From Oxytricha trifallax (lineage: Eukaryota; Ciliophora; Spirotrichea; Sporadotrichida; Oxytrichidae), in NCBI GenBank assembly GCA_000711775.1, contig ARYC01000554.1, forward strand, positions 62,001 through 126,000: a DNA stretch of 64,000 bases, given 5' to 3'. The notes beneath the pieces are model-generated. The model did no database searches and was not told the origin of the DNA. It saw nothing but the letters and a program-made list of their open reading frames with translations. Positions 1 to 10,392 of this stretch are shown piece by piece. Both the position numbers and the translations under genes were made by a program. Within the stretch, counting starts at the first letter, position 1; every line of letters begins with the position of its first letter.

Positions 1-87
1 TATTAGTTTTTTTCATAAATTTATTCAATAAACTTGTTTGAAAAATAAATAATTTTTTTAAAAAATTTTAATAAGATATTAAATTTA

Positions 88-3000
88 TCATTTATACTAA
101 TTAGTATTGCCTTCTATCTTTATATTCATAAATTTGAGGGTCTAATTCCAAGAGTTATAAATCAACAAAATATTCCTATTTATCTGAATTATTTACTTCT
201 CAACTTATCTTTTATAGTAATAATTATATAATTAGATATTCTATGTTGTATCTGATTGAAGTTTAAAATCTTTAAATTTGTCATGTTTATCCAAATAGAA
301 CAATCTAAATATTGATTTGTTATTTTATTATTGTAAGAGATAGTATATTTGAAAACTTTATTTGGATTTGAACTTTAAGTTATTAATAAATGGATCAAAT
401 TAATGTATTATACAATTATGGTCTTTTTCTAAGTTCAATTGAAATTTATCAATTATTTTTAAACTGTTATCTGGCATTATTTTACAAAGCTATAATAATT
501 TATTTCCTTTTATTTCTCCTATAATTATGAATTATTTAGGCTTAATAGGAACTGGAAGCAATTAATAAATTGATAAATCATTCAATATTAATTTAGTCAA
601 TATTTGAATAGCTGATTTCTCAATTGATTAGTTATTTATTATTATGGAGTATAATTGAATAGAGTTTTAAGTATTTTTATAATAGACAATTATAGTTTAT
701 TTAAATTATTGTCTAATGACATCTTGAATTTCTACAAATTATTTATTATCTATAGCACTTTCTATGTGTTCGCTATGACTTAATTAAGTTAAAAAAATTT
801 TAGAGCCATTTTATGGCTACTCTTATATTTTAAAAACTTATAATATCAATTCTTTGGCAATTGTATCTTTAAAAATTATTAAGAAATATAAATTATCCAA
901 ATGAATAAGTGGCATAATATTTATATATCTGAAATTTTACATCAATGCATTTTTATCAACCTAGTATTTATCATGAATATTTAGAGGGTCAATTTAATTA
1001 AATTAATCTCTAGTTTCATCATACTAAAACACATGCATAAATTCGCAATTATAGTAGATCAGAAATTTACTTTAATAATTTTATCCAACTTCTATCATTT
1101 AAAAATATTAAAAAATTAAATCCTTTTATTCTCTAGGATATAGCTTAACTTATTATTTTTTATTTATTTCGTAAGTTTTAGCATTAAATTCATAGAATTC
1201 AATTTGATATTATTTTTAATTAAACCCAACTATCAGTAATTATTGCATATTTTTTTTATTTTTATCACAAATTCGTTTGTAATTATTCAGGTCGATTATT
1301 ATAATAAAAACCCCAAAACCGCTTATTGAAGTTTATAAGTGCTTGATTTGTAAGGTATAGTTTGGGTCTTATTGGGGTTAGTAAAGTTATTATGCCAATT
1401 TGCAAATGAGATATAGAAATTAACGAGACTAAATGATTATTTATGATTAGTAATATTTAGATTTACTTCTTATTCTTAGGTATGGTACAAGTATTAATAT
1501 AGAATAAGTAAAACTATTGCTAAATTGTGCAGCAACAGCAAAGCTTCTATGCAAAAGTGCCTCAACTGTTAGATATCACTGCATGTTAGCTATTTAGCAT
1601 TTTAATTCTGGTACTAAAAACATCCAGCAAAAAAGTAAAAGTCCACTCAGACCCATATTAACAACCTCTGTGACTCTAAGATTTAAAGTATTGGCCACAT
1701 TTTCCTGTCGACAAGTGAGCTGTAATGTTTCATCGCAGGTTTCCTGAAATTCGTATCTCTCCTTAGACAGAATTTATAGAAGAAATGGTATTACTTTCAA
1801 GACTGTCAACAGAGTGAAGGGAGTGATTGATATTACAGTGCCATTATATAGTAGTATTTTAAACTATATATATAATTAAATGCAGTGAGCTATTACTAAT
1901 AACATCAAGTTTAATCACGCTGATGAAGCAGTATTCACCTTCAACACTTTTATTAATATTTCCTTGAATAAGAAGTATGATAATATAGAAGTCTACGACT
2001 AGAAAGTAAAGGTTGTAACCCATGCAATTTTAGCCGGTATTAGTGAAAACTCTGGCTCAGAAAGTTATGTTATTCATCCTCGCTCAATTAAGCGAGAGTA
2101 GTACATAGAATTCCTACAAAAGCTGAGTGTGAAATACAACGATTAAGAGATCATCCTGTTTGTTGACAACCTCTCAGTTCATAATACTAAGAAGTCTAAG
2201 AAAGTTTATGAATAATTAAACATTACTTCTTATTACAACGTTCCATACAGCCCTTAATTTAATGGAATTGAATTCTACTGGAGTTAAATCAAGACTCACT
2301 ACAAGAAGCTGCTGCTGTATCAACTAATGTATGACTTGCCTATAGATACAATAGACTTTATTCAGAGTAGCTGCAAAAGAGTAAGCATCGATAAGACAAC
2401 AGTTTGTGAGAAGGAAGAATGAATGTTTTAAATAAGTTTTAGATTTAAATGAATGAATAAATTTAAATTTAAATTAACCCAGAAAAGGATTTGGCTTCTC
2501 TTTCTTATCCTCTTCTTATGGATTGCTTGGGCCCATATTTCTTCACTAAGTGTCAGCTCCTCCATCTATGTTCCTTTCCTTTTTAATCTGGCTTTCAAAC
2601 ATCTTTATAAAGTCTCTTGCTTACTTCATGAATTGTCTATACTTTCTCTTTTTATGAACCTTAGCATGGTCTTTCATTAAAAATATATCTGTTCCAGGTT
2701 TCTTTAAAGAGTTATGAATCAAAGCTTACTAGAGAGGAAGGGATACTTCTTAAGCTCCGCGAGTCAAGTCTCGCTTATTAGTATGCCTATTTTCTTTATA
2801 TCTTCAGGAGAAGGAGAGTAGCATTTTTTGTGAGGTTCTTCAATGATCTCTCTGAGATAACTCTTTCTTAAAGTGTTAAGAACTCCAAAGATGAAGCTCC
2901 TTTCTGGAAGCTTGTTAGAGAGCTGTTTATTGGAGGGAAGATTTATTACCAACTCTTCATCTTTCATTGCATAAACGTAGTGATTAGTGACTGAAATCTC

Positions 3001-6000
3001 TCGGTAGTTTGGTATATCTATCAACTTTAGTTCATTGTTTTTGAAGGCTTTTTTCTCATCACAGAGAATAGCTTTTAAGAATGAAATTTTTATGCCTTCC
3101 ATCGTTGGAAGGAATAAACCCAGTATAGTATATGATTAAGTATATGTTACATGTTTACCATATTGAGTGAGGTATCGATAAAGATCTTCCTTGCTTCTAA
3201 ATCTTGAGATCATTTCTTAAGCTTCAACCCTCTTCATTGTAGTACTTATAGATTCCATCCTTGTTCCTTCTCTTGTTATTGAATTTCAAATTTTAATATA
3301 TAGAGTTCTGGATCCTACTGTTAAAAATCGGGTAATGGCCCCCAGGCGGGCAGATAAAAATTTTTCTCAAAATTTCATATTATCGTATAAATGTCCAAAA
3401 CATTTAAATAATTTATTATAACTTAATAATAATGTCATTAAGGTCACTCATGATAAATTTAAGAATTATAAGGAACTTATTTAATATTTTTATTATACAT
3501 TAACTAGGAAACAACAATAAGTATAAGTTAGATAAAACAGAGAAAATTTCATAAATTTGCAAATATCATATTAAATTAAACAACGCATAATGTTTTATCT
3601 AACTTATACTTATTGTTGTTTCCTAGTTAAATTAGAATAAATATATTAAATAGGTTCCTTATACTTTTTTAATTTATCATGAGTGACCTTAATGACATTA
3701 TTATTAAGTTATAATAAGTTATTTTAATGTTTTGGACATTTATACAATAATATGAAATTTTGAGAAAAAATTTTATCTGCCCTCGCAAGGAGGCCATTAC
3801 CCTAAAAATCTTAGTATTAAATATGGGCATCTTATAGGAGGTCAACCTCTAAGGATATGAGGAGAAAGCTGGCAGAAGATGCAACAAACTTCAGAGATGG
3901 ATCTCCATTTTTATCAATATAGTTCCAATAAATAAATACTAAATTTTTTTTTAATTTAATTAATGCTGGTACTAAGTTCGTTTAATTTTAAGTGATAACA
4001 ATTTAAAAGTACCAAAAATTAATTAATAACTAGTTTTACTCAAGTGAATATTTAATAGAAAAGCTCCAAATTGGTTCAAATCCAAATTGGTACTAGTACC
4101 AACCTGATTTCTTTTTTAAGTTGCTCATGAAATTAGAAAAATTCTATTTATAAACTAAGTATAAATATGACTTCTAAAACTTTATAATCAACTATTTTTG
4201 CTGCAGTTTCAATTCTTATACAGAGTAAATATAATTAGAGAGGTTATTAGAGCATTATAATGGAAACTTAAATTAGAATTTAAACATGGCGGCTTACTTG
4301 ATTCGCAAGGCAAACTGTCTTGGTAATTAATAATAATAGCTAAACTTTAGCTAAACTAAAAAGGTTGAAATTTTCTACGTTAAAGAAAACCAGACCTTAA
4401 AGAACTTGAGTTTGAAGCAGAGGTCTTGATTATTGAAGTAGTAAAACAGAAAGAGACCAAAGATATAGGAGTTAAGGCGTAGATTAGTTATGTTGAAGAA
4501 GAAAAGGAAAAGCTTAAAGTTTAAAAAATAAAAAAATTTTAATGACAAGAATGCTAGAACTTTTTTTCAACTGAATTAAGCCTGAAGAGGCATATAAAAA
4601 AGATACATTCTGGAAAAGCTAAATTGTATTTCAAACACGACAAGGTATATGGCAGGTACTATGGCACTACTTGAATGAAGTCATACGCTCAATCAACTAA
4701 AGTTAAAAGGTATATGGAAAAGCATCATCTAAGCGAGTTCTTGATAAAAGATTAAGACACTCAAAAGCTAATACCAGCCAAAAGAAAATCAAATACTCTT
4801 GAGTCTGAATAAGATTTATAGGAGAGACTCAAGAGACAAAGACGATTATTATCGATGAACAAACCTGTAAGTAACACTATATTAGTATGCTTCTAAGCCA
4901 AAGCAATTGACATTCCTGCATTAAATGCAATTAATCTTAGTAGTAGTATTGAAAATTACCTGCAAATAAGTGTTCCTAATAAAGCCATAAGTTAAGATAT
5001 TGTAACTTTAGCTAAGTTTCTTGGTATCCCTGGTTACTTTAAAATCAGAGAAAAATGGACGAATGGCTCAGTCTAATGGAATGCATGGGTAGTAGCAGCA
5101 ATTATATCAGAGAGCAATAGGGATAGCATGTCTTACTTTGGCAAAAAGCATTAAGTTTAGCTTAGAAGCATATAAAGCAAGATTATGTTTGCTAAGTAAT
5201 TAGAAATATAAAAGTAAATATGATAATCGTATGAGCTCATTCTATCATAGGCAATCATTCGATGACTTACTTGAACGATAATAGAGAGTGAGATTCAAGA
5301 GGTACAATAAGGACAAGTAGATAAAATTTGTTAGAATTAAATCACTTATAATCCATTTAATATACTTTAAATACACATAAAACCTGCGTTTTTTCTACTA
5401 ACCTTAGTAAGACCCCAACTATACCCTACAAATCAAGAACTTATAAACTTCACTAAGGGGTTTTAACTGCTCTCAAAGGGAAGTTCATCAACTGTTCGCT
5501 CCCACTACCTTAAAGCAGTACAATTAAAGCAATAATAGCTGAATTCTAAGCCTTAGAGGAAGTCAAAGTTTCAATAGAAGCATATTGACAATCTAATTAA
5601 TAAAAATTTTTTGGAATACTGGGATCAATTCCTTTTAACCAACTTGCTACTATGTTTCACCGACAGTTCCTGAGTTGAAGATTTCTCCAGAGTTTATTGC
5701 AAACATTTATAAACGATATCGCATCTCATACAAAGGTCTAAATCGTATCAAGAGAGTAATTGATTTCACTCTCCCATTTTACAACAACAACTTAATTTTT
5801 TGATAATTAAATGCAGAGAGCTCAATTGTATAATAATAAGTTTATTCATGCTGGTGATTCTGTGTTTACCTTCAACACTTTCATCTAGAAACCATGGTAT
5901 AAAAGGCACAGTAATATAGAAGTATATGGCTAAAAAGTCAAAGTATAATTAATTCCAATTCTTGGAGGTATTAGCGAGGATACTGGTTTGGAAACATACA

Positions 6001-9000
6001 TTATTCTATTGATCCTCGCTCAATTAGACAAAGATGTATATTAAAACCTCGGAGGAGCTGAGAGAGAAGTACCCTGAATAAGAGATTATACTATTCGTTT
6101 ATAATCTTTCTGTCGATAAGACAAAGAAATTAAAAAGAGTTATGAACAGCTTAGAATAACGGCAAAGTTCAACGTGTCTTACAGACCATAGTTTAATTGA
6201 ATCGAATTCTACTGGGGTATACTAAAAGATCATTACAAGAGACTGCTGCTATACCACTTGATGCATGACCTACCTATCGTTACAGTAGAATTTATTAAAA
6301 GTTAAGCGAAGAGAGTAGATAATTAATTGGCTTAAAAGTGAGCTAAAGAATGGAGATGGAATGTATACATATAAGTTTTGTAGTTAAGTTAATGAATATA
6401 TAAGTCACATTTAAAAAATTTTGAGGGGGCTGGCTTTCTCTCTTTTCATATTCTTATGGCTTGTTTGGCCTATGTTTATTCTCTTGCTGCCAGTTGCTGC
6501 ATCTATGTTCATTTTATCTGGAGGCTAAAAATTTGAATAAAGTCTATTACTTACTTCATTCTTTGAGTTTCGTTCTTTGTGAAGCTTGCTCAAGTCTTTC
6601 ATCAAGAAGATGTCAGTACCAGATTTTTCTAAAATGTTTAGCTGAAAATTTAACTTGAAATATAAGGGTGCTTTTGCAGCTCTGAAAGACAGCTCTCACA
6701 TATTCTTGACCACTTGTTTGTCCTTAACTTCTGAAGAAATGCTTTACTTTTTCTGAAGAAAGGCTTGAATAATTTCTTTCAAAAATTCACCTTTGATTAT
6801 TGCAACTATGCCAAAGAAATAGTTTTTTCAGGAAGTTTATTAGACAACTTCTTCTAAGTAGGCAAGTACAGCGAAACCTCTGGGTCATTCATTGCATCAT
6901 CATATAAGTTAGTCACTGAGATTTCTGGATTGTTTGGAATATCTGTAAATTTTATATTTCAAGTTTCAATGCTTTTTTCACTTCGCAGACTATCGCTCTT
7001 AGAAATGTAATTTTAGTAATTTCCATCGTTGGAAGGAACAAATCAACAGCACAATCAATTTATATGCTAAAATTTCATTACAATGCTTGCTGCACCTGAT
7101 AGCGATCCAAATCCTCCTTGCTTATAAATCTTTGAATCAATTTTTGTGCTTGTACTCTTTTGATTGCATCATTTATTGACTCCATTTTGCTAACAGACTC
7201 AAGAAAAAAATCATATTCAAATTTAAATTTATTCATTTAATATATATTCATATATTTTTAATTAAAATTGGTACATATTTGATTAGGAGAAGCTTCTAAA
7301 ATGCTTATACTTAATTTGGAGCACCCTAAATTTAATCATAAAATTAATATATACCTTTTAAAGCAGTAATTAGGAGCATCTCTTAAATTGGTTCGTGCTA
7401 TAATCAATATTTTAAAGAAAGTTAAATTAATTACTTTCTCACCCAGATTTAGTGCTAGATCGTCTCTTTGGATTCATATTTATTCTCTAATACTCTAAAA
7501 GAATTCCTTGGAAACTTACTTCTAGGCTAGTAAAGCTCTCATATAAGCTGTCAATTAAAGAGTCAGTTTATAATTCTAAATTAAAATTTAAATAAGAGCT
7601 TTAACACTTTAAGGAAAACAACAGGACTTCCATAAATTTAAATGATATTTGTTCACCCCGACCCCCCCCACCCCTCCCCCCCCACCCCCAAACCGTGCCC
7701 CCCCCCACCTCCATATAAATAATTTTTTTCAGTGTAATTTTTCTTGCCCTGCGGGCGGCTATTACATATTATGATTTATTTTTATAAGATTCACTACATC
7801 CGTCATCATTTTTGTGTACATGCTCCCATAGGAAAATATTTAAAACTCCAAACAAATGTTATTTTTATATATAATATTAAATATTTTTAGATAAGAAATT
7901 TTTTTGTAACATTCATATTATTGTACTTTTAATAAGTTAAACATACAATTAAAAATAAATATACATTCCATTTAAAAAAGGAAATTTATGGTTAACTTAT
8001 TAAAAGTACAATAATATGAATGTTACAAAAAAATTTCTTATCTAAAAATATTTAATATTATATATAAAAATAACATTTGTTTGGAGTTTTAAATATTTTC
8101 CTATGGGAGCATGTACACAAAAATGATGACGGATGTAGTGAATCTAATAAAAATAAATCATAATATGTAATAGCCGCCCGCAGGGCAAGAAAAATTACAC
8201 TGAAAAAAATTATTTATATGGAGGTGGGGGGGGCACGCGTTTGGGTTGGGGGGAGGGGTGGGGGGCTCGAGGTGAACAGATATTGCTTTTAGAAGCAAAA
8301 AAGGTGTGATAACTGTGAGATTAACTCTCATAAGGAACTATCAGAGCTATGACTTAAGGTCTATGTTATAAATATAGAAATTCAAAGTAAAATAAATGGC
8401 AAACAATTGTTATGGAGACAAAGAGGAGGAGAAAGGTGTTATAGTAGGAATACATTTGATTTGGGAAATTAAATTAAAATTAAATATATTAATAATTAAA
8501 TTCGTGGCAGTTTATTTACTGGAAACCTAGACAATATGGTACTTGGTCAATAGAGAAATATAAAAAGTTGGACTTTACAATAGGCTGTATTCCCTTAATT
8601 CATCGTAGAAGAGAGATGACTAGAGTTTAATTTTGCCATTAAAATAAGCAATGCAAATCATCCAAAATTAAATTCAAGTTATTTCGTTTCTAAGATGCGT
8701 TAAAGTGATACCGCAAATAGTAAAGTCGAGTTGATTTTTAATTATCTATCGAAGAAGTACCATATTATCTAGGTTTCAAGAAAGTAAACTCTCACGATAT
8801 AATTATTAATATATAAAATTTTAATTAAATTCCCTAATCAAATGTATTCCTACAAAAAGGAAATTCTTATCCAAACTGAAGAAGTTGATGTCTTTTTCGT
8901 GAGCTATTAGAAAAATTTTCTCATAAATCAAGCTTGAAAGACATAAGAAGGAGCATAGAAAAGCCAAGACCACAGTATACTTAATGCATGATAAAATTGA

Positions 9001-10392
9001 TGGAAAGTGTGACTGCTTTGAGTGACATAAGCAATACTCTCATAAAAGAGACTTGATGTAGCATCACAAGAAAAATATAGAAGTTGAAAAACATGAAGTT
9101 TAGCTGAAGCTTCTCAACTAAAGAAAAGCTACTGAATATTCTAAAGTCGTTATACCTGAATAATCTAGAGAGTTAGAGTATAAGGAAGCCGCGCAACTAA
9201 CTGACCTCTGAAATAACAAAAATTATGATCAAGATTCAATGCAAAAAATACCAGTTCTTGTTTAAATTGACCTAGATACTTTTCTTTAAAACTATCTTAT
9301 ATTAGAAGACTTCATTGATATAAAAGTTATCAATGATAATCAATACGCATAAAAGGTGTAGCCCTTCATCTATCTCTTAAGTTATGATAAACATTAAATG
9401 AGTTTACAAATGAGTATCAAGTACTTACTCAAGCAAAGTTTAAAGAGTGTAGTTACTTAATCAAGTTAGCCTGTTCCTTGCCAAGGATAATGTTGCTTTC
9501 AGACTTCCACTCTATGAAATGACCCTAAGAGATTTCATTCTAGATCAAAGGAATCTTAAATAGCTTGGATAAATAACAATTCAAACCATACAAGGTATTA
9601 AGATTTTTGTAAGTAAGGATTTGTTCACAGAGATTCGAAGCAAGAAACATAATGATAAACTTTTCACCAGTAAGAGTAGAAATAATAGATTTCAACATAG
9701 CGTAAAAGTGAAAGTATCAAGGCTTGGAATTGTAATAAGAGCTCAAGGGTACTAACAATCCAGAAAGAGTAGACTGGAGAGATGGAGACTAGTGGGATGT
9801 GTGTGCTTTAGCAGCAATAATAATATAGTGCGAAATGCCTCGCATTGAATACTGCTCTACAAAATGTGAGAAGGATGATAAACAAACAATAATGCAATTA
9901 ATTGACAAAACAGGAATATCTCAATCAATGTAACAAATGGCTGAATCCGTCATACTAAAACCTAACTCAAGATCAGGCATATCAATAGAGTAGATAGAGT
10001 TGTGGTTAAGTAAGATAAACTTCAGACATCTACCACACGATCCAAAAGTGCATTTTGATTAGCACATTTACTATATTTCACATTAAAGCCTATTAATAAC
10101 TCCAACCCCTAACAAATTCTTACAAATAAAAGCAATTATTATATTATAAAAGGGATTCGGGGTTTTGAATGGATGAAGGCTTGAGCTCAAAATCAAATTA
10201 TGGCTAAGTAATTACTTTTGGAATGATATCTTAAAATGGGAAGAATTTCCCATCAAATAATGAGTAATTTCTTATAATAAAATTTCTGTTTTATAAACAA
10301 GCTTTAAAAAGTATATTGAGAGAAGTTATTCTATCATATGAATACTTAAATACTTTCACTTGAAGATTTTTTTACATTATTTTTCCAATCAT
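88..10392 (-). CDS. Beta-family gene 1, split by a TBE composite; 480 codons after its removal
   Basis: Unrecognised protein of 479 residues, read in the ciliate code (TAA/TAG = Gln). The start is ATG at 10392-10390 (MIGKI...), and the first 75 codons run to 10168. The frame resumes at 1305 and stays open to TGA at 90-88. The 8862-base insert plus one AAT repeat is missing from the coding length: 10305-8865 = 1440, exactly 480 codons, the same length as beta2. I saw no in-frame TGA on either side. Residues about 1-45 have a leucine-rich, amphipathic F-box-like look (FKYSYDRITSLNILFKACLQ), but that is a weak resemblance. No catalytic motif, signal peptide or membrane segment is obvious, and function is unknown. 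Similar to the genes at 24028-25467 and 30882-32269. An open frame around an old, decayed insert implies that the insert is spliced out of the DNA before expression. Confidence 0.75.
1306..1383 (+). repeat. Left TBE inverted terminal repeat
   Basis: Starts with C4A4-like sequence, followed by CTTATTGAAGTTTATAAG. It matches, inverted, the repeat ending at 5465 over about 70 bases. Confidence 0.8.
1530..2422 (+). pseudogene. TBE 42-kDa transposase, copy a, disrupted
   Basis: Remnant of the TBE DDE transposase (IS630/Tc1-mariner group). The C-terminal half reads well: an Asp block near 1918-1935 (NHADEAVFTFNTF), a second Asp in FVDNLSVH (about 2160-2185), and the closing YSPQFNGIEFYW block (about 2248-2283), where the catalytic Glu is expected. 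The frame ends at TGA 2420-2422. It is damaged: an in-frame TGA lies at 1885-1887, where copy b has AGA, and the frame shifts near 1770-1790 relative to copy b. The start is not clear, and the first 80 or so codons are my least certain part. The gene transcribes inward from the left inverted repeat. Some supply of transposase from other copies would be needed for movement. Confidence 0.7.
2764..3258 (-). CDS. TBE 22-kDa ORF, intact
   Basis: A 164-codon reading frame from ATG at 3258 to TGA at 2766-2764, on the strand opposite the transposase, as in known TBE elements. It begins MESISTTMKRVEAQEMI, passes through Gln codons written TAA, and continues through the internal Met at 3102 used by the standard code. 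It is lysine-rich, with no signal peptide or membrane segment. Function of the TBE 22-kDa protein is not established. This is the only fully open gene in the composite. The copy b homologue at about 6700-7185 begins almost identically (MESINDAIKRVQAQ) but has an early TGA. Confidence 0.75.
3330..3802. mobile_element. 473-bp palindromic MITE, GGGTAATGGCC termini, 8-bp target duplication
   Basis: The two halves are inverted copies of each other with few mismatches, and a loop lies near 3545-3590. Ends are GGGTAATGGCC and GGCCATTACCC. The flanks carry the 8-base direct repeat TAAAAATC (3322-3329 and 3803-3810). It has no coding capacity. It is inserted between the 22-kDa and 57-kDa ORFs of TBE copy a. 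An 8-bp duplication is typical of hAT-like and P-like transposons. Confidence 0.8.
4369..5223 (+). pseudogene. TBE 57-kDa zinc-finger ORF, copy a, with TGA at zinc-finger cysteines
   Basis: An open frame from about 4369 to TGA 5221-5223 (about 285 codons), interrupted only by TGA at 4543-4545 and 4672-4674. Finger 1 reads [TGA]-Q-E-C-x12-H-x4-H (about 4543-4608), so the TGA sits on the first Cys. Finger 2 reads G-T-T-[TGA]-x12-Y-x3-H (about 4663-4725), with the TGA on the second Cys and the first Cys and first His also changed. The remainder is hydrophilic and then ordinary (KFLGIPGYFKIREKW near 5020). The TBE 57-kDa protein is known to combine zinc fingers with a kinase-like C-terminal part. 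The C-terminal portion here appears lost or frame-shifted after 5221. It could be a decayed gene, or TGA could be recoded (see findings). Confidence 0.6.
5395..5465 (-). repeat. Right TBE inverted terminal repeat, copy a
   Basis: Inverted match to 1306-1383, ending AAGGGGTTTTA. It lacks the outermost C4A4 unit and is followed by ACT at 5466-5468. Confidence 0.75.
5490..6340 (+). pseudogene. TBE 42-kDa transposase, copy b, degraded
   Basis: Clear blocks of similarity to the transposase of copy a: PELKISPEFIANIYKRYR near 5668-5725, RIKRVIDFTLPF near 5747-5785, the FVYNLSVD block near 6090-6120 (the expected catalytic Asp is Tyr here) and the FNWIEFYWG-like closing block near 6195-6225. Frames change between blocks, so it cannot encode a whole protein. 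It is followed at the usual distance by the minus-strand 22-kDa remnant. Confidence 0.65.
6700..7185 (-). pseudogene. TBE 22-kDa ORF, copy b, disrupted
   Basis: Starts at ATG 7185 (MESINDAIKRVQAQ) and parallels the intact copy at 2764-3258, including the LFLPTMEITKITFLRA block near 7030. A TGA falls about 36 codons in, and the downstream frame shifts. Confidence 0.65.
7650..8278. mobile_element. 629-bp perfect-type palindrome with TGTTC ends and 6-bp target duplication
   Basis: Inverted halves are near-identical, with the centre near 7960-7975. Ends are TGTTCACC and GGTGAACA, with GATATT on both flanks (7644-7649 and 8279-8284). The outermost parts of the arms are strongly C-rich/G-rich, unlike the AT-rich surroundings. 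It has no coding capacity. Same structural class as 36201-37409. Located between the 22-kDa and 57-kDa remnants of TBE copy b. Confidence 0.8.
8442..8855. mobile_element. Old copy of a TA-type palindromic MITE
   Basis: About 414 bp, with ends TAGTAGGAATACATTTGA and TCAAATGTATTCCTACAA. Internal blocks (GTGGCAGTT, GGACTTTA, TACCGC) recur in the better preserved copy at 53611-54027. The arms have diverged from each other. Confidence 0.65.
8870..10085 (+). pseudogene. TBE 57-kDa zinc-finger ORF, copy b, degraded
   Basis: A finger-like block (KCDCFE-[TGA]-HKQYSHKRDLMQHH, 9006-9062) has TGA at 9023-9025 on the second cysteine. More TGAs and frame changes follow. It ends just before the degenerate right inverted repeat, matching the gene order of copy a. 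Confidence 0.55.
10086..10167 (-). repeat. Degenerate right inverted repeat of TBE copy b
   Basis: Inverted, it reads CAAAACCCCGAATCCC and then a diverged version of the TBE repeat. It is followed by AAT (10168-10170), the same triplet that precedes the left end at 1303-1305. Confidence 0.65.

Larger units (their letters stand above)
1306..5465 (+). mobile_element. TBE-like transposon copy a
   Basis: About 4.16 kb, close to the usual TBE length. Both inverted repeats are present: left 1306 to about 1383, right about 5395-5465. The right end is one C4A4 unit shorter and is followed by ACT (5466-5468), which fits the ANT target rule. Gene order is transposase (+), 22-kDa ORF (-), palindromic insertion, 57-kDa zinc-finger ORF (+). 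The transposase is broken. The 22-kDa ORF is intact. Confidence 0.8.
1306..10167. mobile_element. Composite of two TBE-like transposons inserted in beta gene 1
   Basis: Bounded by telomere-like ends: AAAAACCCCAAAACCG at the left and CGGGGTTTTG at the right. It is flanked by a 3-base AAT duplication (1303-1305 and 10168-10170). TBE elements of Oxytricha are known for C4A4-bearing inverted ends, an ANT target duplication and three genes (42-kDa transposase, 22-kDa and 57-kDa ORFs), and all three are recognisable here twice. The left element is 1306-5465. The right element lacks its left end and begins inside its transposase at about 5469. Palindromic elements sit inside both copies. Confidence 0.85.
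5469..10167 (+). mobile_element. TBE-like transposon copy b, 5' truncated and decayed
   Basis: Begins inside the transposase region (its first bases align with about 1540-1600 of copy a). It keeps remnants of the transposase, the 22-kDa ORF (minus strand) and the 57-kDa ORF, and ends in a degenerate inverted repeat (about 10086-10167) closing with CGGGGTTTTG. It has been invaded by two palindromic elements (7650-8278 and 8442-8855). All three genes are broken, so this is clearly the older copy. Confidence 0.7.

Noticed and set aside
1306-1325. Chromosome telomere or macronuclear telomere
   Set aside because: Only two C4A4 units are present, they continue into a TBE inverted repeat, and a target duplication flanks the element.
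2453-2680. 75-codon plus-strand ORF
   Set aside because: Lies between the TBE transposase and the 22-kDa ORF, uses AT-driven hydrophobic codons and is not conserved as protein in TBE copy b.
6461-6658. 65-codon plus-strand ORF
   Set aside because: Falls opposite the 3' side of the decayed 22-kDa remnant of TBE copy b; no matching frame in copy a.
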